A stretch of DNA of 64,000 nt, taken from Pseudomonas fluorescens (GTDB lineage: Bacteria > Pseudomonadota > Gammaproteobacteria > Pseudomonadales > Pseudomonadaceae). Positions 25,553 through 32,398 of this stretch are shown piece by piece. The stretch covers positions 34,908 through 98,907 of the forward strand of contig NZ_JAGGOF010000097.1 of the NCBI RefSeq assembly GCF_018614775.1, read 5' to 3'. The position numbers and the translations under genes are program-made. The stretch's first letter is position 1; each line of letters starts with the position of its first letter. The notes below the pieces were generated by a model. It made no database searches. It saw only the letters and a program-made list of their open reading frames with translations, and was not told the origin of the DNA.

Positions 25553-25581
25553 GAACCACTCCTAGCTATATAAAGAAAGAA

Positions 25582-26640
25582 CTACCAGCGAAAGCGCAGA
25601 TTGGCGGTCGGCGCCGGCGCGGGTGCTGCAACCGGAACCGCGCCCTCGGCGACCGGTGGCGTCTGGGGCGCCGGTGCGACAGCCTCCCCGGCCGGAACTT
25701 CCTGCAATTTCGCCAGGGCCAATTGCGCCTTCAGTTGCTCGGCGCTGCCGTTGACCCGATAAAGCCCCCGGTCACCGTCAACCCGCTGTAACTGCCCGGC
25801 AAACGGTTCGAGCAAGCGCCCAATCGCTGCGTAACGCTCGAGGTTCATGCCCTGCACTTCCAGCAGCTGCTCGCTGGCCAGGCCCGGTTTGGCGACGAAG
25901 CGTGGCGCCAGGCGCTGGCTCACCGCCAGCATGACCGCATCGGCCAGGGCCGCCGGATCGGCGCCCTGGGCATTGCCCTGTTCGCGCTGATTACCCAGCC
26001 ACAGGCGCCAGGTGCCGTGCCATTGCCCCCCCTCCTCCTTGGCGTGGACCGCCAGCAACGCATCCGCCGCGTAGCGCTCCGACGCATCGTGCAATGGCGC
26101 CGGGTCGCTGCCTTCGAGGTTCGGCGCGGTGGCAACGATCTGTTCGCTCAGGTCCGCCAGCGGCAAGCGCAGCGCCAGGCCCCGATGCTGGGCGGCGCGA
26201 CGCAACGGCGTGGCGCTGGCCTGGCCATCGCCGACCAGGCTGGAGCCCTCGACCGAGTCATTCAGCCACCAGCCGAGGATCGACGGCCGGTTTGCGCTCC
26301 ACAGCGACAACCCTGCCGAGCGCAACGCACGCTCGGTACTTGCCGGGTCGAAGTCGACCTTCAGGCTTTCTGGAGGGCCGGCGTCATAGCCGTATTGCAG
26401 GATGATCTGCTGCGGGTCCTTGCGGACTGCGGCCAGGCCGGGATTCTGCGCGGCCTTGGGGTCGCCGGTCAGGCGCAGCACCAGCGTATCGAGGGCGCGT
26501 AATGTCGCCTGGTTGCGCTCCTCCGGCGTCTGGTTGCTGACCGGTTCGAGCACTTGATAGAGGCCATTGACGGTTTCGGCATGGCTCGCCAGGCTGATCA
26601 GCGACAGGCAGCCCACGGACAAGAATTTGAACAAACGCAT
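25582..26640 (-). CDS. DUF2066 domain-containing periplasmic protein, 352 aa
   Basis: A secreted protein of unknown function found beside purM/hda in pseudomonads. From the ATG at 26640 the signal peptide is MRLFKFLSVGCLSLISLASHA; the frame extending to 26727 lacks one. The body has the family pattern (GLYQVLEPVSNQTPEERNQATLRALDTLVLRLTG; GWWLNDSVEGSSLVGDG; GTWRLWLGNQ), and a Pro/Ala-rich C-terminal tail (PAPQTPPVAEGAVPVAAPAPAP) that looks disordered. It lies upstream of the permease gene and divergent from purM. Confidence 0.82.
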   Translation of the reverse strand: MRLFKFLSVGCLSLISLASHAETVNGLYQVLEPVSNQTPEERNQATLRALDTLVLRLTGDPKAAQNPGLAAVRKDPQQIILQYGYDAGPPESLKVDFDPASTERALRSAGLSLWSANRPSILGWWLNDSVEGSSLVGDGQASATPLRRAAQHRGLALRLPLADLSEQIVATAPNLEGSDPAPLHDASERYAADALLAVHAKEEGGQWHGTWRLWLGNQREQGNAQGADPAALADAVMLAVSQRLAPRFVAKPGLASEQLLEVQGMNLERYAAIGRLLEPFAGQLQRVDGDRGLYRVNGSAEQLKAQLALAKLQEVPAGEAVAPAPQTPPVAEGAVPVAAPAPAPTANLRFRW

Positions 26641-27004
26641 GGAAGATTCCCGGACATAACGGCTGGAACAGGCCGTGTGGAGAAGATTGAGCATGGCTGT
26701 GACCACGGCACCGGGCAAAACATTCACCCACCCGATGGAAGTTTCGCACTGTCATCACCATAGCCGGTTACCGCTACACCTTATACAGCCGCACCGCGCA
26801 GTACCAATATAAGAAATATCGGTTTTTTTCCGTGGATATGTCCCTGCCCGTCGGCGCGAGGATGGCCGCTGCCCCTCAAGCCTGATAAAATCGCGCGCCT
26901 TCGCAGACCGGCAATCGCCGGGCACCCGGAATAATCCGTACCACGGTTATTCAATGCCCCCGGCGTCGGTCGTTACCCAGAAATCCCCCCTAAAGGCCTG
27001 GATC
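26641..27004 (+). promoter_or_regulatory. Divergent intergenic region with candidate purM promoter
   Basis: This 364-base gap separates DUF2066 and purM. The only promoter-like element I can support is TGATAAAAT at 26883-26891, an extended -10 with one mismatch to TGnTATAAT, about 115 bases before purM. No convincing -35 or purine operator is visible, and there is no gene in the gap. Confidence 0.35.
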
Positions 27005-28063
27005 ATGAGCAAGCAACCCTCCCTGAGCTACAAGGACGCCGGTGTAGACATCGACGCCGGTGAAGCATTGGTCGAACGCATCAAGAGCGTCGCCAAGCGC
27101 ACTGCGCGCCCGGAAGTCATGGGCGGCCTGGGCGGTTTCGGCGCCCTCTGCGAGATCCCGGCCGGCTACAAGCAACCGGTGCTGGTCTCGGGCACCGACG
27201 GCGTCGGCACCAAGCTGCGCCTGGCCTTGAACCTGAACAAGCATGACAGCATCGGCATCGACCTGGTCGCCATGTGCGTGAACGACCTGGTGGTGTGCGG
27301 CGCCGAGCCGCTGTTCTTCCTCGACTACTACGCCACCGGCAAGTTGAACGTCGATACCGCAGCCCAGGTCGTGACCGGCATCGGTGCCGGTTGCGAGCTG
27401 GCTGGCTGCTCCCTGGTCGGCGGCGAAACCGCTGAAATGCCCGGCATGTACGAAGGCGAAGACTACGACCTGGCCGGCTTCTGCGTCGGCGTCGTCGAGA
27501 AAGCCGAGATCATCGACGGCTCGAAAGTCGCCGCTGGCGATGCCCTGCTCGCCCTGCCGTCCTCCGGCCCGCACTCCAACGGCTACTCGCTGATCCGCAA
27601 GATCATCGAAGTCTCGGGCGCCGACATCGAGAACATCCAGCTCGACGGCAAGCCGCTGACCGACCTGCTGATGGCCCCGACCCGCATCTACGTCAAGCCG
27701 CTGCTCAAGCTGATCAAGGACACCGGCGCCGTCAAGGCCATGGCCCACATCACCGGTGGCGGCCTGCTGGACAACATCCCGCGCGTGCTGCCAAAAGGCG
27801 CCCAGGCCGTGGTCGACGTGGCGAGCTGGACCCGCCCGGCGGTGTTCGACTGGCTGCAGGAAAAAGGCAACGTCGACGAAACCGAAATGCACCGCGTGCT
27901 GAACTGCGGCGTGGGCATGGTGATCTGTGTGGCCCAGGAGCATGTCGAAACTGCCCTGAATGTGCTGCGTGAAGCCGGCGAACAGCCTTGGGTGATCGGT
28001 CAGATCGCCACCGCCGCCGAAGGCGCTGCCCAGGTCGAGCTGAAAAACCTTAAGGCGCACTGA
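27005..28063 (+). CDS. purM: Phosphoribosylformylglycinamidine cyclo-ligase (AIR synthetase), 352 aa
   Basis: Closes the imidazole ring of aminoimidazole ribotide in step five of purine synthesis, using ATP. Signatures are LSYKDAGVDIDAGEALVERIK at the N-terminus, VSGTDGVGTKLRLA (ATP/substrate binding), GIDLVAMCVNDLVVCGAEPLFFLDYYATGKL, GGETAEMPGMY, and GGGLLDNIPRVLP. The frame reaches to 26954 but MSKQPSLSYKDAG at 27005 is the family start. The stop overlaps the purN ATG by one base (TGATG), so the two are co-translated. Confidence 0.97.
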   Translation: MSKQPSLSYKDAGVDIDAGEALVERIKSVAKRTARPEVMGGLGGFGALCEIPAGYKQPVLVSGTDGVGTKLRLALNLNKHDSIGIDLVAMCVNDLVVCGAEPLFFLDYYATGKLNVDTAAQVVTGIGAGCELAGCSLVGGETAEMPGMYEGEDYDLAGFCVGVVEKAEIIDGSKVAAGDALLALPSSGPHSNGYSLIRKIIEVSGADIENIQLDGKPLTDLLMAPTRIYVKPLLKLIKDTGAVKAMAHITGGGLLDNIPRVLPKGAQAVVDVASWTRPAVFDWLQEKGNVDETEMHRVLNCGVGMVICVAQEHVETALNVLREAGEQPWVIGQIATAAEGAAQVELKNLKAH

Positions 28064-28713
28064 TGTCCGCAACCTGTGATGTCGTGGTGCTGCTGTCCGG
28101 CACCGGCAGTAACTTGCAGGCCCTGATCGACAGCACGCGGACCGGCGACAGCCCGGTCCGTATCCGCGCGGTGATTTCCAACCGCGCCGATGCCTACGGC
28201 CTGCAACGTGCCCGGGACGCGGGTATCGATACCCGCGTCCTCGATCACAAGGCCTTCGAAGGCCGCGAAGCCTTCGACGCCGCGCTGATCGAACAGATCG
28301 ACACCTTCAACCCGCAACTGGTGGTGCTGGCCGGCTTCATGCGCATCCTCAGCGCCGGTTTCGTGCGTCACTACCAGGGCCGCCTGTTCAATATCCACCC
28401 GTCGCTGCTGCCCAAATACAAAGGGTTACACACTCACCAGCGCGCGCTGGAGGCCGGAGACACGGAGCATGGCTGCTCCGTGCACTTTGTCACCGAGGAA
28501 CTCGATGGCGGACCACTGGTCGTACAGGCAGTAATACCGGTAGAGTTGCACGACACGCCGCAAAGCCTGGCGCAACGGGTTCACGCCCGGGAGCACCAGA
28601 TCTACCCGATGGCCGTGCGTTGGTTTGCCGAAGGACGGCTCACCCTCGACGATCGCGGAGCCTCACTGGACGGCAACCTGTTGCCTGCCAGCGGCCATTT
28701 GATTCGACACTAG
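28063..28713 (+). CDS. purN: Phosphoribosylglycinamide formyltransferase, 216 aa
   Basis: Transfers a formyl group from 10-formyltetrahydrofolate to GAR in purine synthesis. Visible elements are VLLSGTGSNLQALID (phosphate loop), VVLAGFMRILSAGFV, FNIHPSLLPKYKGLHTHQRAL with the catalytic Asn/His pair, and VHFVTEELDGGPLVVQ with the catalytic Asp. The length is normal. It directly follows purM and is followed after 8 bases by a DUF3108 gene, which probably shares the transcript up to the terminator at 29453. Confidence 0.96.
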   Translation: MSATCDVVVLLSGTGSNLQALIDSTRTGDSPVRIRAVISNRADAYGLQRARDAGIDTRVLDHKAFEGREAFDAALIEQIDTFNPQLVVLAGFMRILSAGFVRHYQGRLFNIHPSLLPKYKGLHTHQRALEAGDTEHGCSVHFVTEELDGGPLVVQAVIPVELHDTPQSLAQRVHAREHQIYPMAVRWFAEGRLTLDDRGASLDGNLLPASGHLIRH

Positions 28714-28721
28714 GAGATTTT

Positions 28722-29435
28722 ATGCGTCGCGCCCTGCTCTTCGCTTGCGCTCTGCTTGCCCTGCCCCTGGCTCAGGCTTCGGACCTTCAACCGTTCTCCG
28801 CCAGCTACACCGCCGACTGGAAACAGCTGCCCATGAGCGGCACCGCCGAGCGCAGCCTGACCAAGGAAGCCAACGGCACCTGGAAGCTGAGCTTCAAGGC
28901 GTCGATGATGATCGCCAGCCTGACCGAAGAAAGCACCCTGACCCTGGACAAGGACACCCTGCTGCCCCAGTCCTACCACTTCGAACGCGGCGGTCTGGGC
29001 AAGGCCAAGAAGGCCGACCTGGACTTCGACTGGAACACCAAGATGGTCACCGGCACCGATCGCGGCGACGCGGTCAAGCTGCCGCTCAACCGCGGCATGG
29101 TCGACAAATCCACCTATCAACTGGCCCTGCAACACGACGTGGCGGCCGGCAAGAAAAGCATGAGCTATCAGGTCGTCGATGATGGCGAAGTCGATACCTA
29201 TGACTTCCGCGTACTGGGCGCAGAGAAGGTCGACACCAAGGCTGGTCAGATCGACGCGATCAAGGTCGAGCGCGTGCGCGATCCGACGCAAAGCAAACGC
29301 ATCACCGTGCTCTGGTTCGCCAAGGACTGGGACTACCTGCTGGTGCGCCTGCAACAGGTCGAGACCGACGGCAAGGAGTACAACATCATGCTCCAGGACG
29401 GTACGGTCAATGGCAAGGCTGTGAAAGGCAGCTGA
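28722..29435 (+). CDS. DUF3108 domain-containing exported protein, 237 aa
   Basis: A periplasmic protein of unknown biochemical function commonly found after purMN in Pseudomonas. The ATG at 28722 has a TAGGAG ribosome site and opens a signal peptide (MRRALLFACALLALPLAQAS). The mature part is a mostly beta protein with FSASYTADWKQLPMSGTAERSL, SYHFERGGLGKAKKADLDFDWNTK, and YDFRVLGAEKVDTKAGQIDAIKVERVRD, followed by RITVLWFAKDWDYLLVRLQQVETDGKEYNIML, which fits the DUF3108 fold. It ends just before a strong terminator. Confidence 0.85.
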   Translation: MRRALLFACALLALPLAQASDLQPFSASYTADWKQLPMSGTAERSLTKEANGTWKLSFKASMMIASLTEESTLTLDKDTLLPQSYHFERGGLGKAKKADLDFDWNTKMVTGTDRGDAVKLPLNRGMVDKSTYQLALQHDVAAGKKSMSYQVVDDGEVDTYDFRVLGAEKVDTKAGQIDAIKVERVRDPTQSKRITVLWFAKDWDYLLVRLQQVETDGKEYNIMLQDGTVNGKAVKGS

Positions 29436-29452
29436 TCAACCCTGATAACACG

Positions 29453-29478
29453 AAGCCCCGCAGATGCGGGGCTTTTTA
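29453..29478 (+). terminator. Rho-independent terminator after purMN-DUF3108
   Basis: AGCCCCGC and GCGGGGCT form a perfect 8-base stem with a 4-base loop, followed by TTTT. It lies 18 bases after the stop of the DUF3108 gene. Confidence 0.93.
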
Positions 29479-29533
29479 TATGCAACAGCTCCAACACCCA
29501 TTTTCGGACGGGCATACTCCCAATAACGGATAA

Positions 29534-30010
29534 TTAGGGCAGCCCAGAGGGCCGAGTACGAACGCAACTTAATTTTCCTTTGATTGGTTCGCTGGTATCG
29601 GTTTTTTTCTCTAGCAGTACCACCCCCCTTACTACAACCGATCCTACTGCAGCGCTTGCAAATTCATGCAAATCAATCCATCGAGTCGTAGTTGGATGAA
29701 CAATAGTTTTAATTCTGAAATACCACCGATCCGTACTCGTATCGCACTTCTCCGAATCGAATCGTATCTCCGTGGCCGAAGGCACATTATCAAGCTGGAT
29801 ATAAGTCATCTGATCATTTTTACATCCATGATATTGCATATTATAGTAAGTATGTACGTCAGTAGGAAGGCTACAGGCATCGCCCCCACCTTCTGGCTTT
29901 TCGGAAAATCTAATAACCCCCTTCGGCATATCTTCTTGCATCGAAGAGGGGGTATCGGCACAGCCCGATATAACCATAAATCCAATAAACAGTATCCTTG
30001 AAAGATTCAT
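29534..30010 (-). CDS. Small lipoprotein of unknown function, 158 aa
   Basis: The ATG at 30010 has AGAGGG upstream and begins a signal peptide with lipobox VISGC (Cys17); the frame reaching to 30073 lacks one. The mature protein has TYYNMQYHGCKNDQMTYIQLDNVPSATEIRFDSEKCDTSTDRWYFRIKTI, with Cys residues that could form disulphides, and a basic C-terminus. The DNA is visibly richer in A/T than its neighbours (for example 29666-29980), which suggests recent acquisition. The shared palindromic leader is 99-164 bases upstream. No family is recognised. Confidence 0.7.
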   Translation of the reverse strand: MNLSRILFIGFMVISGCADTPSSMQEDMPKGVIRFSEKPEGGGDACSLPTDVHTYYNMQYHGCKNDQMTYIQLDNVPSATEIRFDSEKCDTSTDRWYFRIKTIVHPTTTRWIDLHEFASAAVGSVVVRGVVLLEKKTDTSEPIKGKLSCVRTRPSGLP

Positions 30011-30108
30011 ATTATTACCCTCTGATTGCCACCCCGCCATTATTGTCCATACCTGTTTAATCCAGAGAAACATACAAGCTCTATCAGCCGTCGCCTAAAC
30101 ACGTCCCC

Positions 30109-30174
30109 GTCGCTCCGCACTGATAGAAGTAAACAAGATTTTTGAGAACCAGGTAACTGTCAAAGTTGACAGGT
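30109..30174 (-). promoter_or_regulatory. Palindromic leader element, copy 2
   Basis: On the minus strand, ACCTGTCAACTTTGACAGTT is followed by AAAAATC, CTTCTA and GCGGAGCGAC, the same ordered blocks as at 10467-10546. The palindrome arms CTGTCAA/TTGACAG are perfect here. The TTGACA on the downstream arm could also act as a -35, but no good -10 is visible. It lies upstream of the AT-rich lipoprotein gene. Confidence 0.5.
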
Positions 30175-30270
30175 ATGCATGATTTTGGAGACTGCGACTC
30201 ATCACGGCTACCCTGTCCCGCCAGCTTGAGCCTGCCTGCATCGTTGGAAATTGTCATCGGCTGTGACCTC

Positions 30271-30293
30271 TTCGCGAGCAGGCTCGCTCCACA
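30271..30293. repeat. Single REP element
   Basis: TTCGCGAGCAGGCTCGCTCCACA, a solitary REP lacking one C of the usual CTCCCACA end. It lies in the 496-base stretch between the lipoprotein and the 64-aa gene (30011-30506). Besides the leader element this stretch holds nothing else I can identify. Confidence 0.8.
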
Positions 30294-30506
30294 AAGGGGT
30301 GGTCCAGGCCTCGTGTCAGCAACATGAAACCTTCTTCATAAACCCAACCTGCGACCAAACGCCGCGCCCTGCCTGGCTTGCAGCATTGTTGCGATTTTCA
30401 TGAAAGCTTCTTAACGAAGCGGAGCATTTACTTAGCAGGCTATCCAAATCTATAACAAAGGCCTGCACACGCCTTGCTGCAGATGACAGAAACTGGAGTT
30501 TGCAAG

Positions 30507-30701
30507 ATGACTGTGAAAGTGAATGAACGCGACGATGACCACATGTCCCACGAAGCCATCGCGGCCGGTATCCAGATCTGGGACGTTCGGCAACAGGATC
30601 TGTTGGTGGGGATGTTCCATTCCGAGACGGAGGCCAACCGCTACAAGGCGGAGCTGGAGCGCGAAGAGCAGCAGCGCGCCCATGAGATGACAGAATCCTG
30701 A
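30507..30701 (+). CDS. Small protein of unknown function, 64 aa
   Basis: The ATG at 30507 has GGAG 10 bases before it; the frame is open from 30474 but without a ribosome site. The protein (MTVKVNERDDDHMSHEAIAAGIQIWDVRQQDLLVGMFHSETEANRYKAELEREEQQR) looks like a compact beta-strand pair followed by a charged C-terminal helix. WDVRQQDLLVGMFHSETEANRYKAEL resembles small domains that carry a modifier-type sheet, but I cannot name a family. Coding is supported by codon usage and the ribosome site, with a REP pair directly downstream. Confidence 0.6.
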   Translation: MTVKVNERDDDHMSHEAIAAGIQIWDVRQQDLLVGMFHSETEANRYKAELEREEQQRAHEMTES

Positions 30702-30718
30702 ACGGCTGAAAACGACTT

Positions 30719-30806
30719 GTGGGAGCGGGCTTGCTCGCAAAGGCGGTATGTCAGGAACATTAATGTCGACTGACCCACCGCATTCGCGAGCAAGCCCGCT
30801 CCCACA
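30719..30806. repeat. REP pair (inverted)
   Basis: TGTGGGAGCGGGCTTGCTCGC (from 30719) and GCGAGCAAGCCCGCTCCCACA (to 30806) face each other across about 40 bases, between the 64-aa gene and the convergent DUF2058 gene. Confidence 0.9.
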
Positions 30807-30859
30807 GGGTTTAGTGGCTCCCAAGGGTTGGGTATTAGCTCACTGGCATTGCGCCAGGC

Positions 30860-31399
30860 TTACCACATCAAATCATCCGGAATCTGATACGCCGCGTACG
30901 GATCGTCGGCATCCACTTCTTCGGTCTGGGTGTTGAGCTGGACGATGCGCTTGGGGTCGCGCTCCTGGATCTTCAGGGCCGCCTCGCGGGGGATCACTTC
31001 GTAGCCGCCGGCGTGGTGGACGATCGCCAGCGAGCCGCTGCTCAGCTTGTTGCGCATCAGGGTATTGACCGAGATGCGCTTGACCTTCTTGTCGTCGACG
31101 AAGTTGTAGTAGTCCTCGGTGGTCAGCTTCGGCAGGCGCGAGACTTCAATCAATTGCTTGATCTGCGCGGCCCGGGCCTTCTGCTCGACCTTCTCCTGCT
31201 GCTGACGATTGAGTTCCTGGTCGCGCTTGACCTTCTCGGCCATGGCTTCCTGGGCGGCACGCTGCTGGGAGTCATCCAGTTCAACCTGGCCTTTGTGGGC
31301 CAGGCGCTGCTGCTTCTGTTTCTCTTTGCCGACCTGCTTGGCCTGCTTTTGGTTGACCAGCCCTGCTTTGAGCAACTGGTCGCGAAGGGAAAGGCTCAT
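30860..31399 (-). CDS. DUF2058 (YaiL-like) protein, 179 aa
   Basis: A highly charged, probably nucleic-acid-associated protein. The N-terminal third is a Lys/Gln-rich coiled helix (LVNQKQAKQVGKEKQKQQRLAHKGQVELDDSQQRAAQEAMAEKVKRDQELNRQQQEKVEQKARAAQIKQLIE). The C-terminal domain has YYNFVDDKKVKRISVNTLMRNKLSSGSLAIVHHAGGYEVIPREAALKIQERD, the DUF2058 signature. The length matches YaiL. The biochemical role is not established. It is 26 bases downstream of mazG on the same strand. Confidence 0.9.
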   Translation of the reverse strand: MSLSLRDQLLKAGLVNQKQAKQVGKEKQKQQRLAHKGQVELDDSQQRAAQEAMAEKVKRDQELNRQQQEKVEQKARAAQIKQLIEVSRLPKLTTEDYYNFVDDKKVKRISVNTLMRNKLSSGSLAIVHHAGGYEVIPREAALKIQERDPKRIVQLNTQTEEVDADDPYAAYQIPDDLMW

Positions 31400-31425
31400 G
31401 GTGCTTACTCACTTAGGCAACGGCC

Positions 31426-32259
31426 TCAGCCACAGCTGGGCAAATTCTTTTCCTGACGTTTGGCTTCGCCCCACAAGGCGTCCAACTCTTCGAGGGTGCA
31501 ATCTTCCATGGGACGGTGGGTGTCGCGCAATGCCTGTTCGATAAATCGCAAGCGTCGCTCGAACTTGGCGTTGGCGCCGCGCAATGCGGTTTCCGGATCG
31601 ATTTTGAGATGGCGAGCCAGATTGACGACCGAAAACAACAGATCGCCGATTTCATCGGCCACCGCCACCTGATCGTTTTCCGACATGGCTTCGAGCACTT
31701 CGCCCAGCTCTTCCCGAACCTTGTCGAGCACCGGCAAGGCGTCCGGCCAGTCGAAACCGACCTGAGCGGCACGCTTTTGCAACTTGGCCGAGCGCGACAA
31801 GGCGGGCAGGGCTGCGGGTACATCGTCGAGCAACGACAGTTGCTCCGGCGCCGAGGCTTTCTCGGCCCGTTCCTCGGCCTTGATTTCTTCCCAGCGCTGT
31901 TTGACCTGCTCTTCGCTCAGACGCGGCGTGTCCATGGGCGCATACAGGTCACCGCTGGGGAACACGTGGGGGTGGCGACGGATCAGCTTGCGGGTGATGC
32001 TGTCGACCACGCCGGCGAATTCGAAGCGGTTTTCTTCCCGGGCCAGTTGGCTGTAATACACCACCTGGAACAACAGGTCACCCAACTCGCCCTGCACATG
32101 ATCGAAATCGCCGCGCTCGATCGCATCGGCCACTTCGTAGGCTTCTTCCAGGGTATGGGGGACGATGGTCTGCCAGGTTTGCTTGATGTCCCACGGGCAA
32201 CCGTACTGCGGGTCGCGCAGGCGGTTCATCAGGTGGAGCAGGTCTTCAAGGCTGTACAT
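31426..32259 (-). CDS. mazG: Nucleoside triphosphate pyrophosphohydrolase MazG, 277 aa
   Basis: Hydrolyses NTPs/dNTPs to monophosphates and PPi; in E. coli it counteracts ppGpp build-up. Two all-alpha MazG domains are visible: N-terminal CPWDIKQTWQTIVPHTLEEAYEVADAIERGDFDHVQGELGDLLFQVVYYSQLA with the EExxE and ExxD metal motifs, and C-terminal KVREELGEVLEAMSENDQVAVADEIGDLLFSVVNLARHL with the same motifs. It follows relA across a REP pair, an arrangement also found in P. aeruginosa and consistent with a link to the stringent response. Confidence 0.95.
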   Translation of the reverse strand: MYSLEDLLHLMNRLRDPQYGCPWDIKQTWQTIVPHTLEEAYEVADAIERGDFDHVQGELGDLLFQVVYYSQLAREENRFEFAGVVDSITRKLIRRHPHVFPSGDLYAPMDTPRLSEEQVKQRWEEIKAEERAEKASAPEQLSLLDDVPAALPALSRSAKLQKRAAQVGFDWPDALPVLDKVREELGEVLEAMSENDQVAVADEIGDLLFSVVNLARHLKIDPETALRGANAKFERRLRFIEQALRDTHRPMEDCTLEELDALWGEAKRQEKNLPSCG

Positions 32260-32284
32260 CGGACAATCTCATGACGTGAATCCC

Positions 32285-32373
32285 TGTGGGAGCGAGCCTG
32301 CTCGCGATAGCGACAGTGGCCTCAACCTCTTTAAAACTGACCTACCGCTATCGCGAGCAGGCTCGCTCCCACA
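32285..32373. repeat. REP pair (inverted) between relA and mazG
   Basis: Perfect 28-base arms, 32285-32312 and 32346-32373, each with the CGAGCCTGCTCGCGATAGCG core or its complement. It lies downstream of relA, upstream of mazG. Confidence 0.92.
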
Positions 32374-32398
32374 TTGGACTGTGTTTAACAGTGCCCGC

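Noticed and set aside
24404..25573. 389-codon plus-strand frame opposite the AI-2E permease
   Set aside because: Gln/His-rich antisense translation typical of a shadow; the minus-strand membrane protein is clear.
29666..30001. 111-codon plus-strand frame opposite the lipoprotein
   Set aside because: No ribosome site; the minus-strand frame has a lipobox signal peptide and a good ribosome site.
30011..30506. Searched for a tRNA, small RNA or missed gene in the 496-base gap
   Set aside because: Only the palindromic leader and one REP are supportable; no cloverleaf or promoter-terminator pair was seen.
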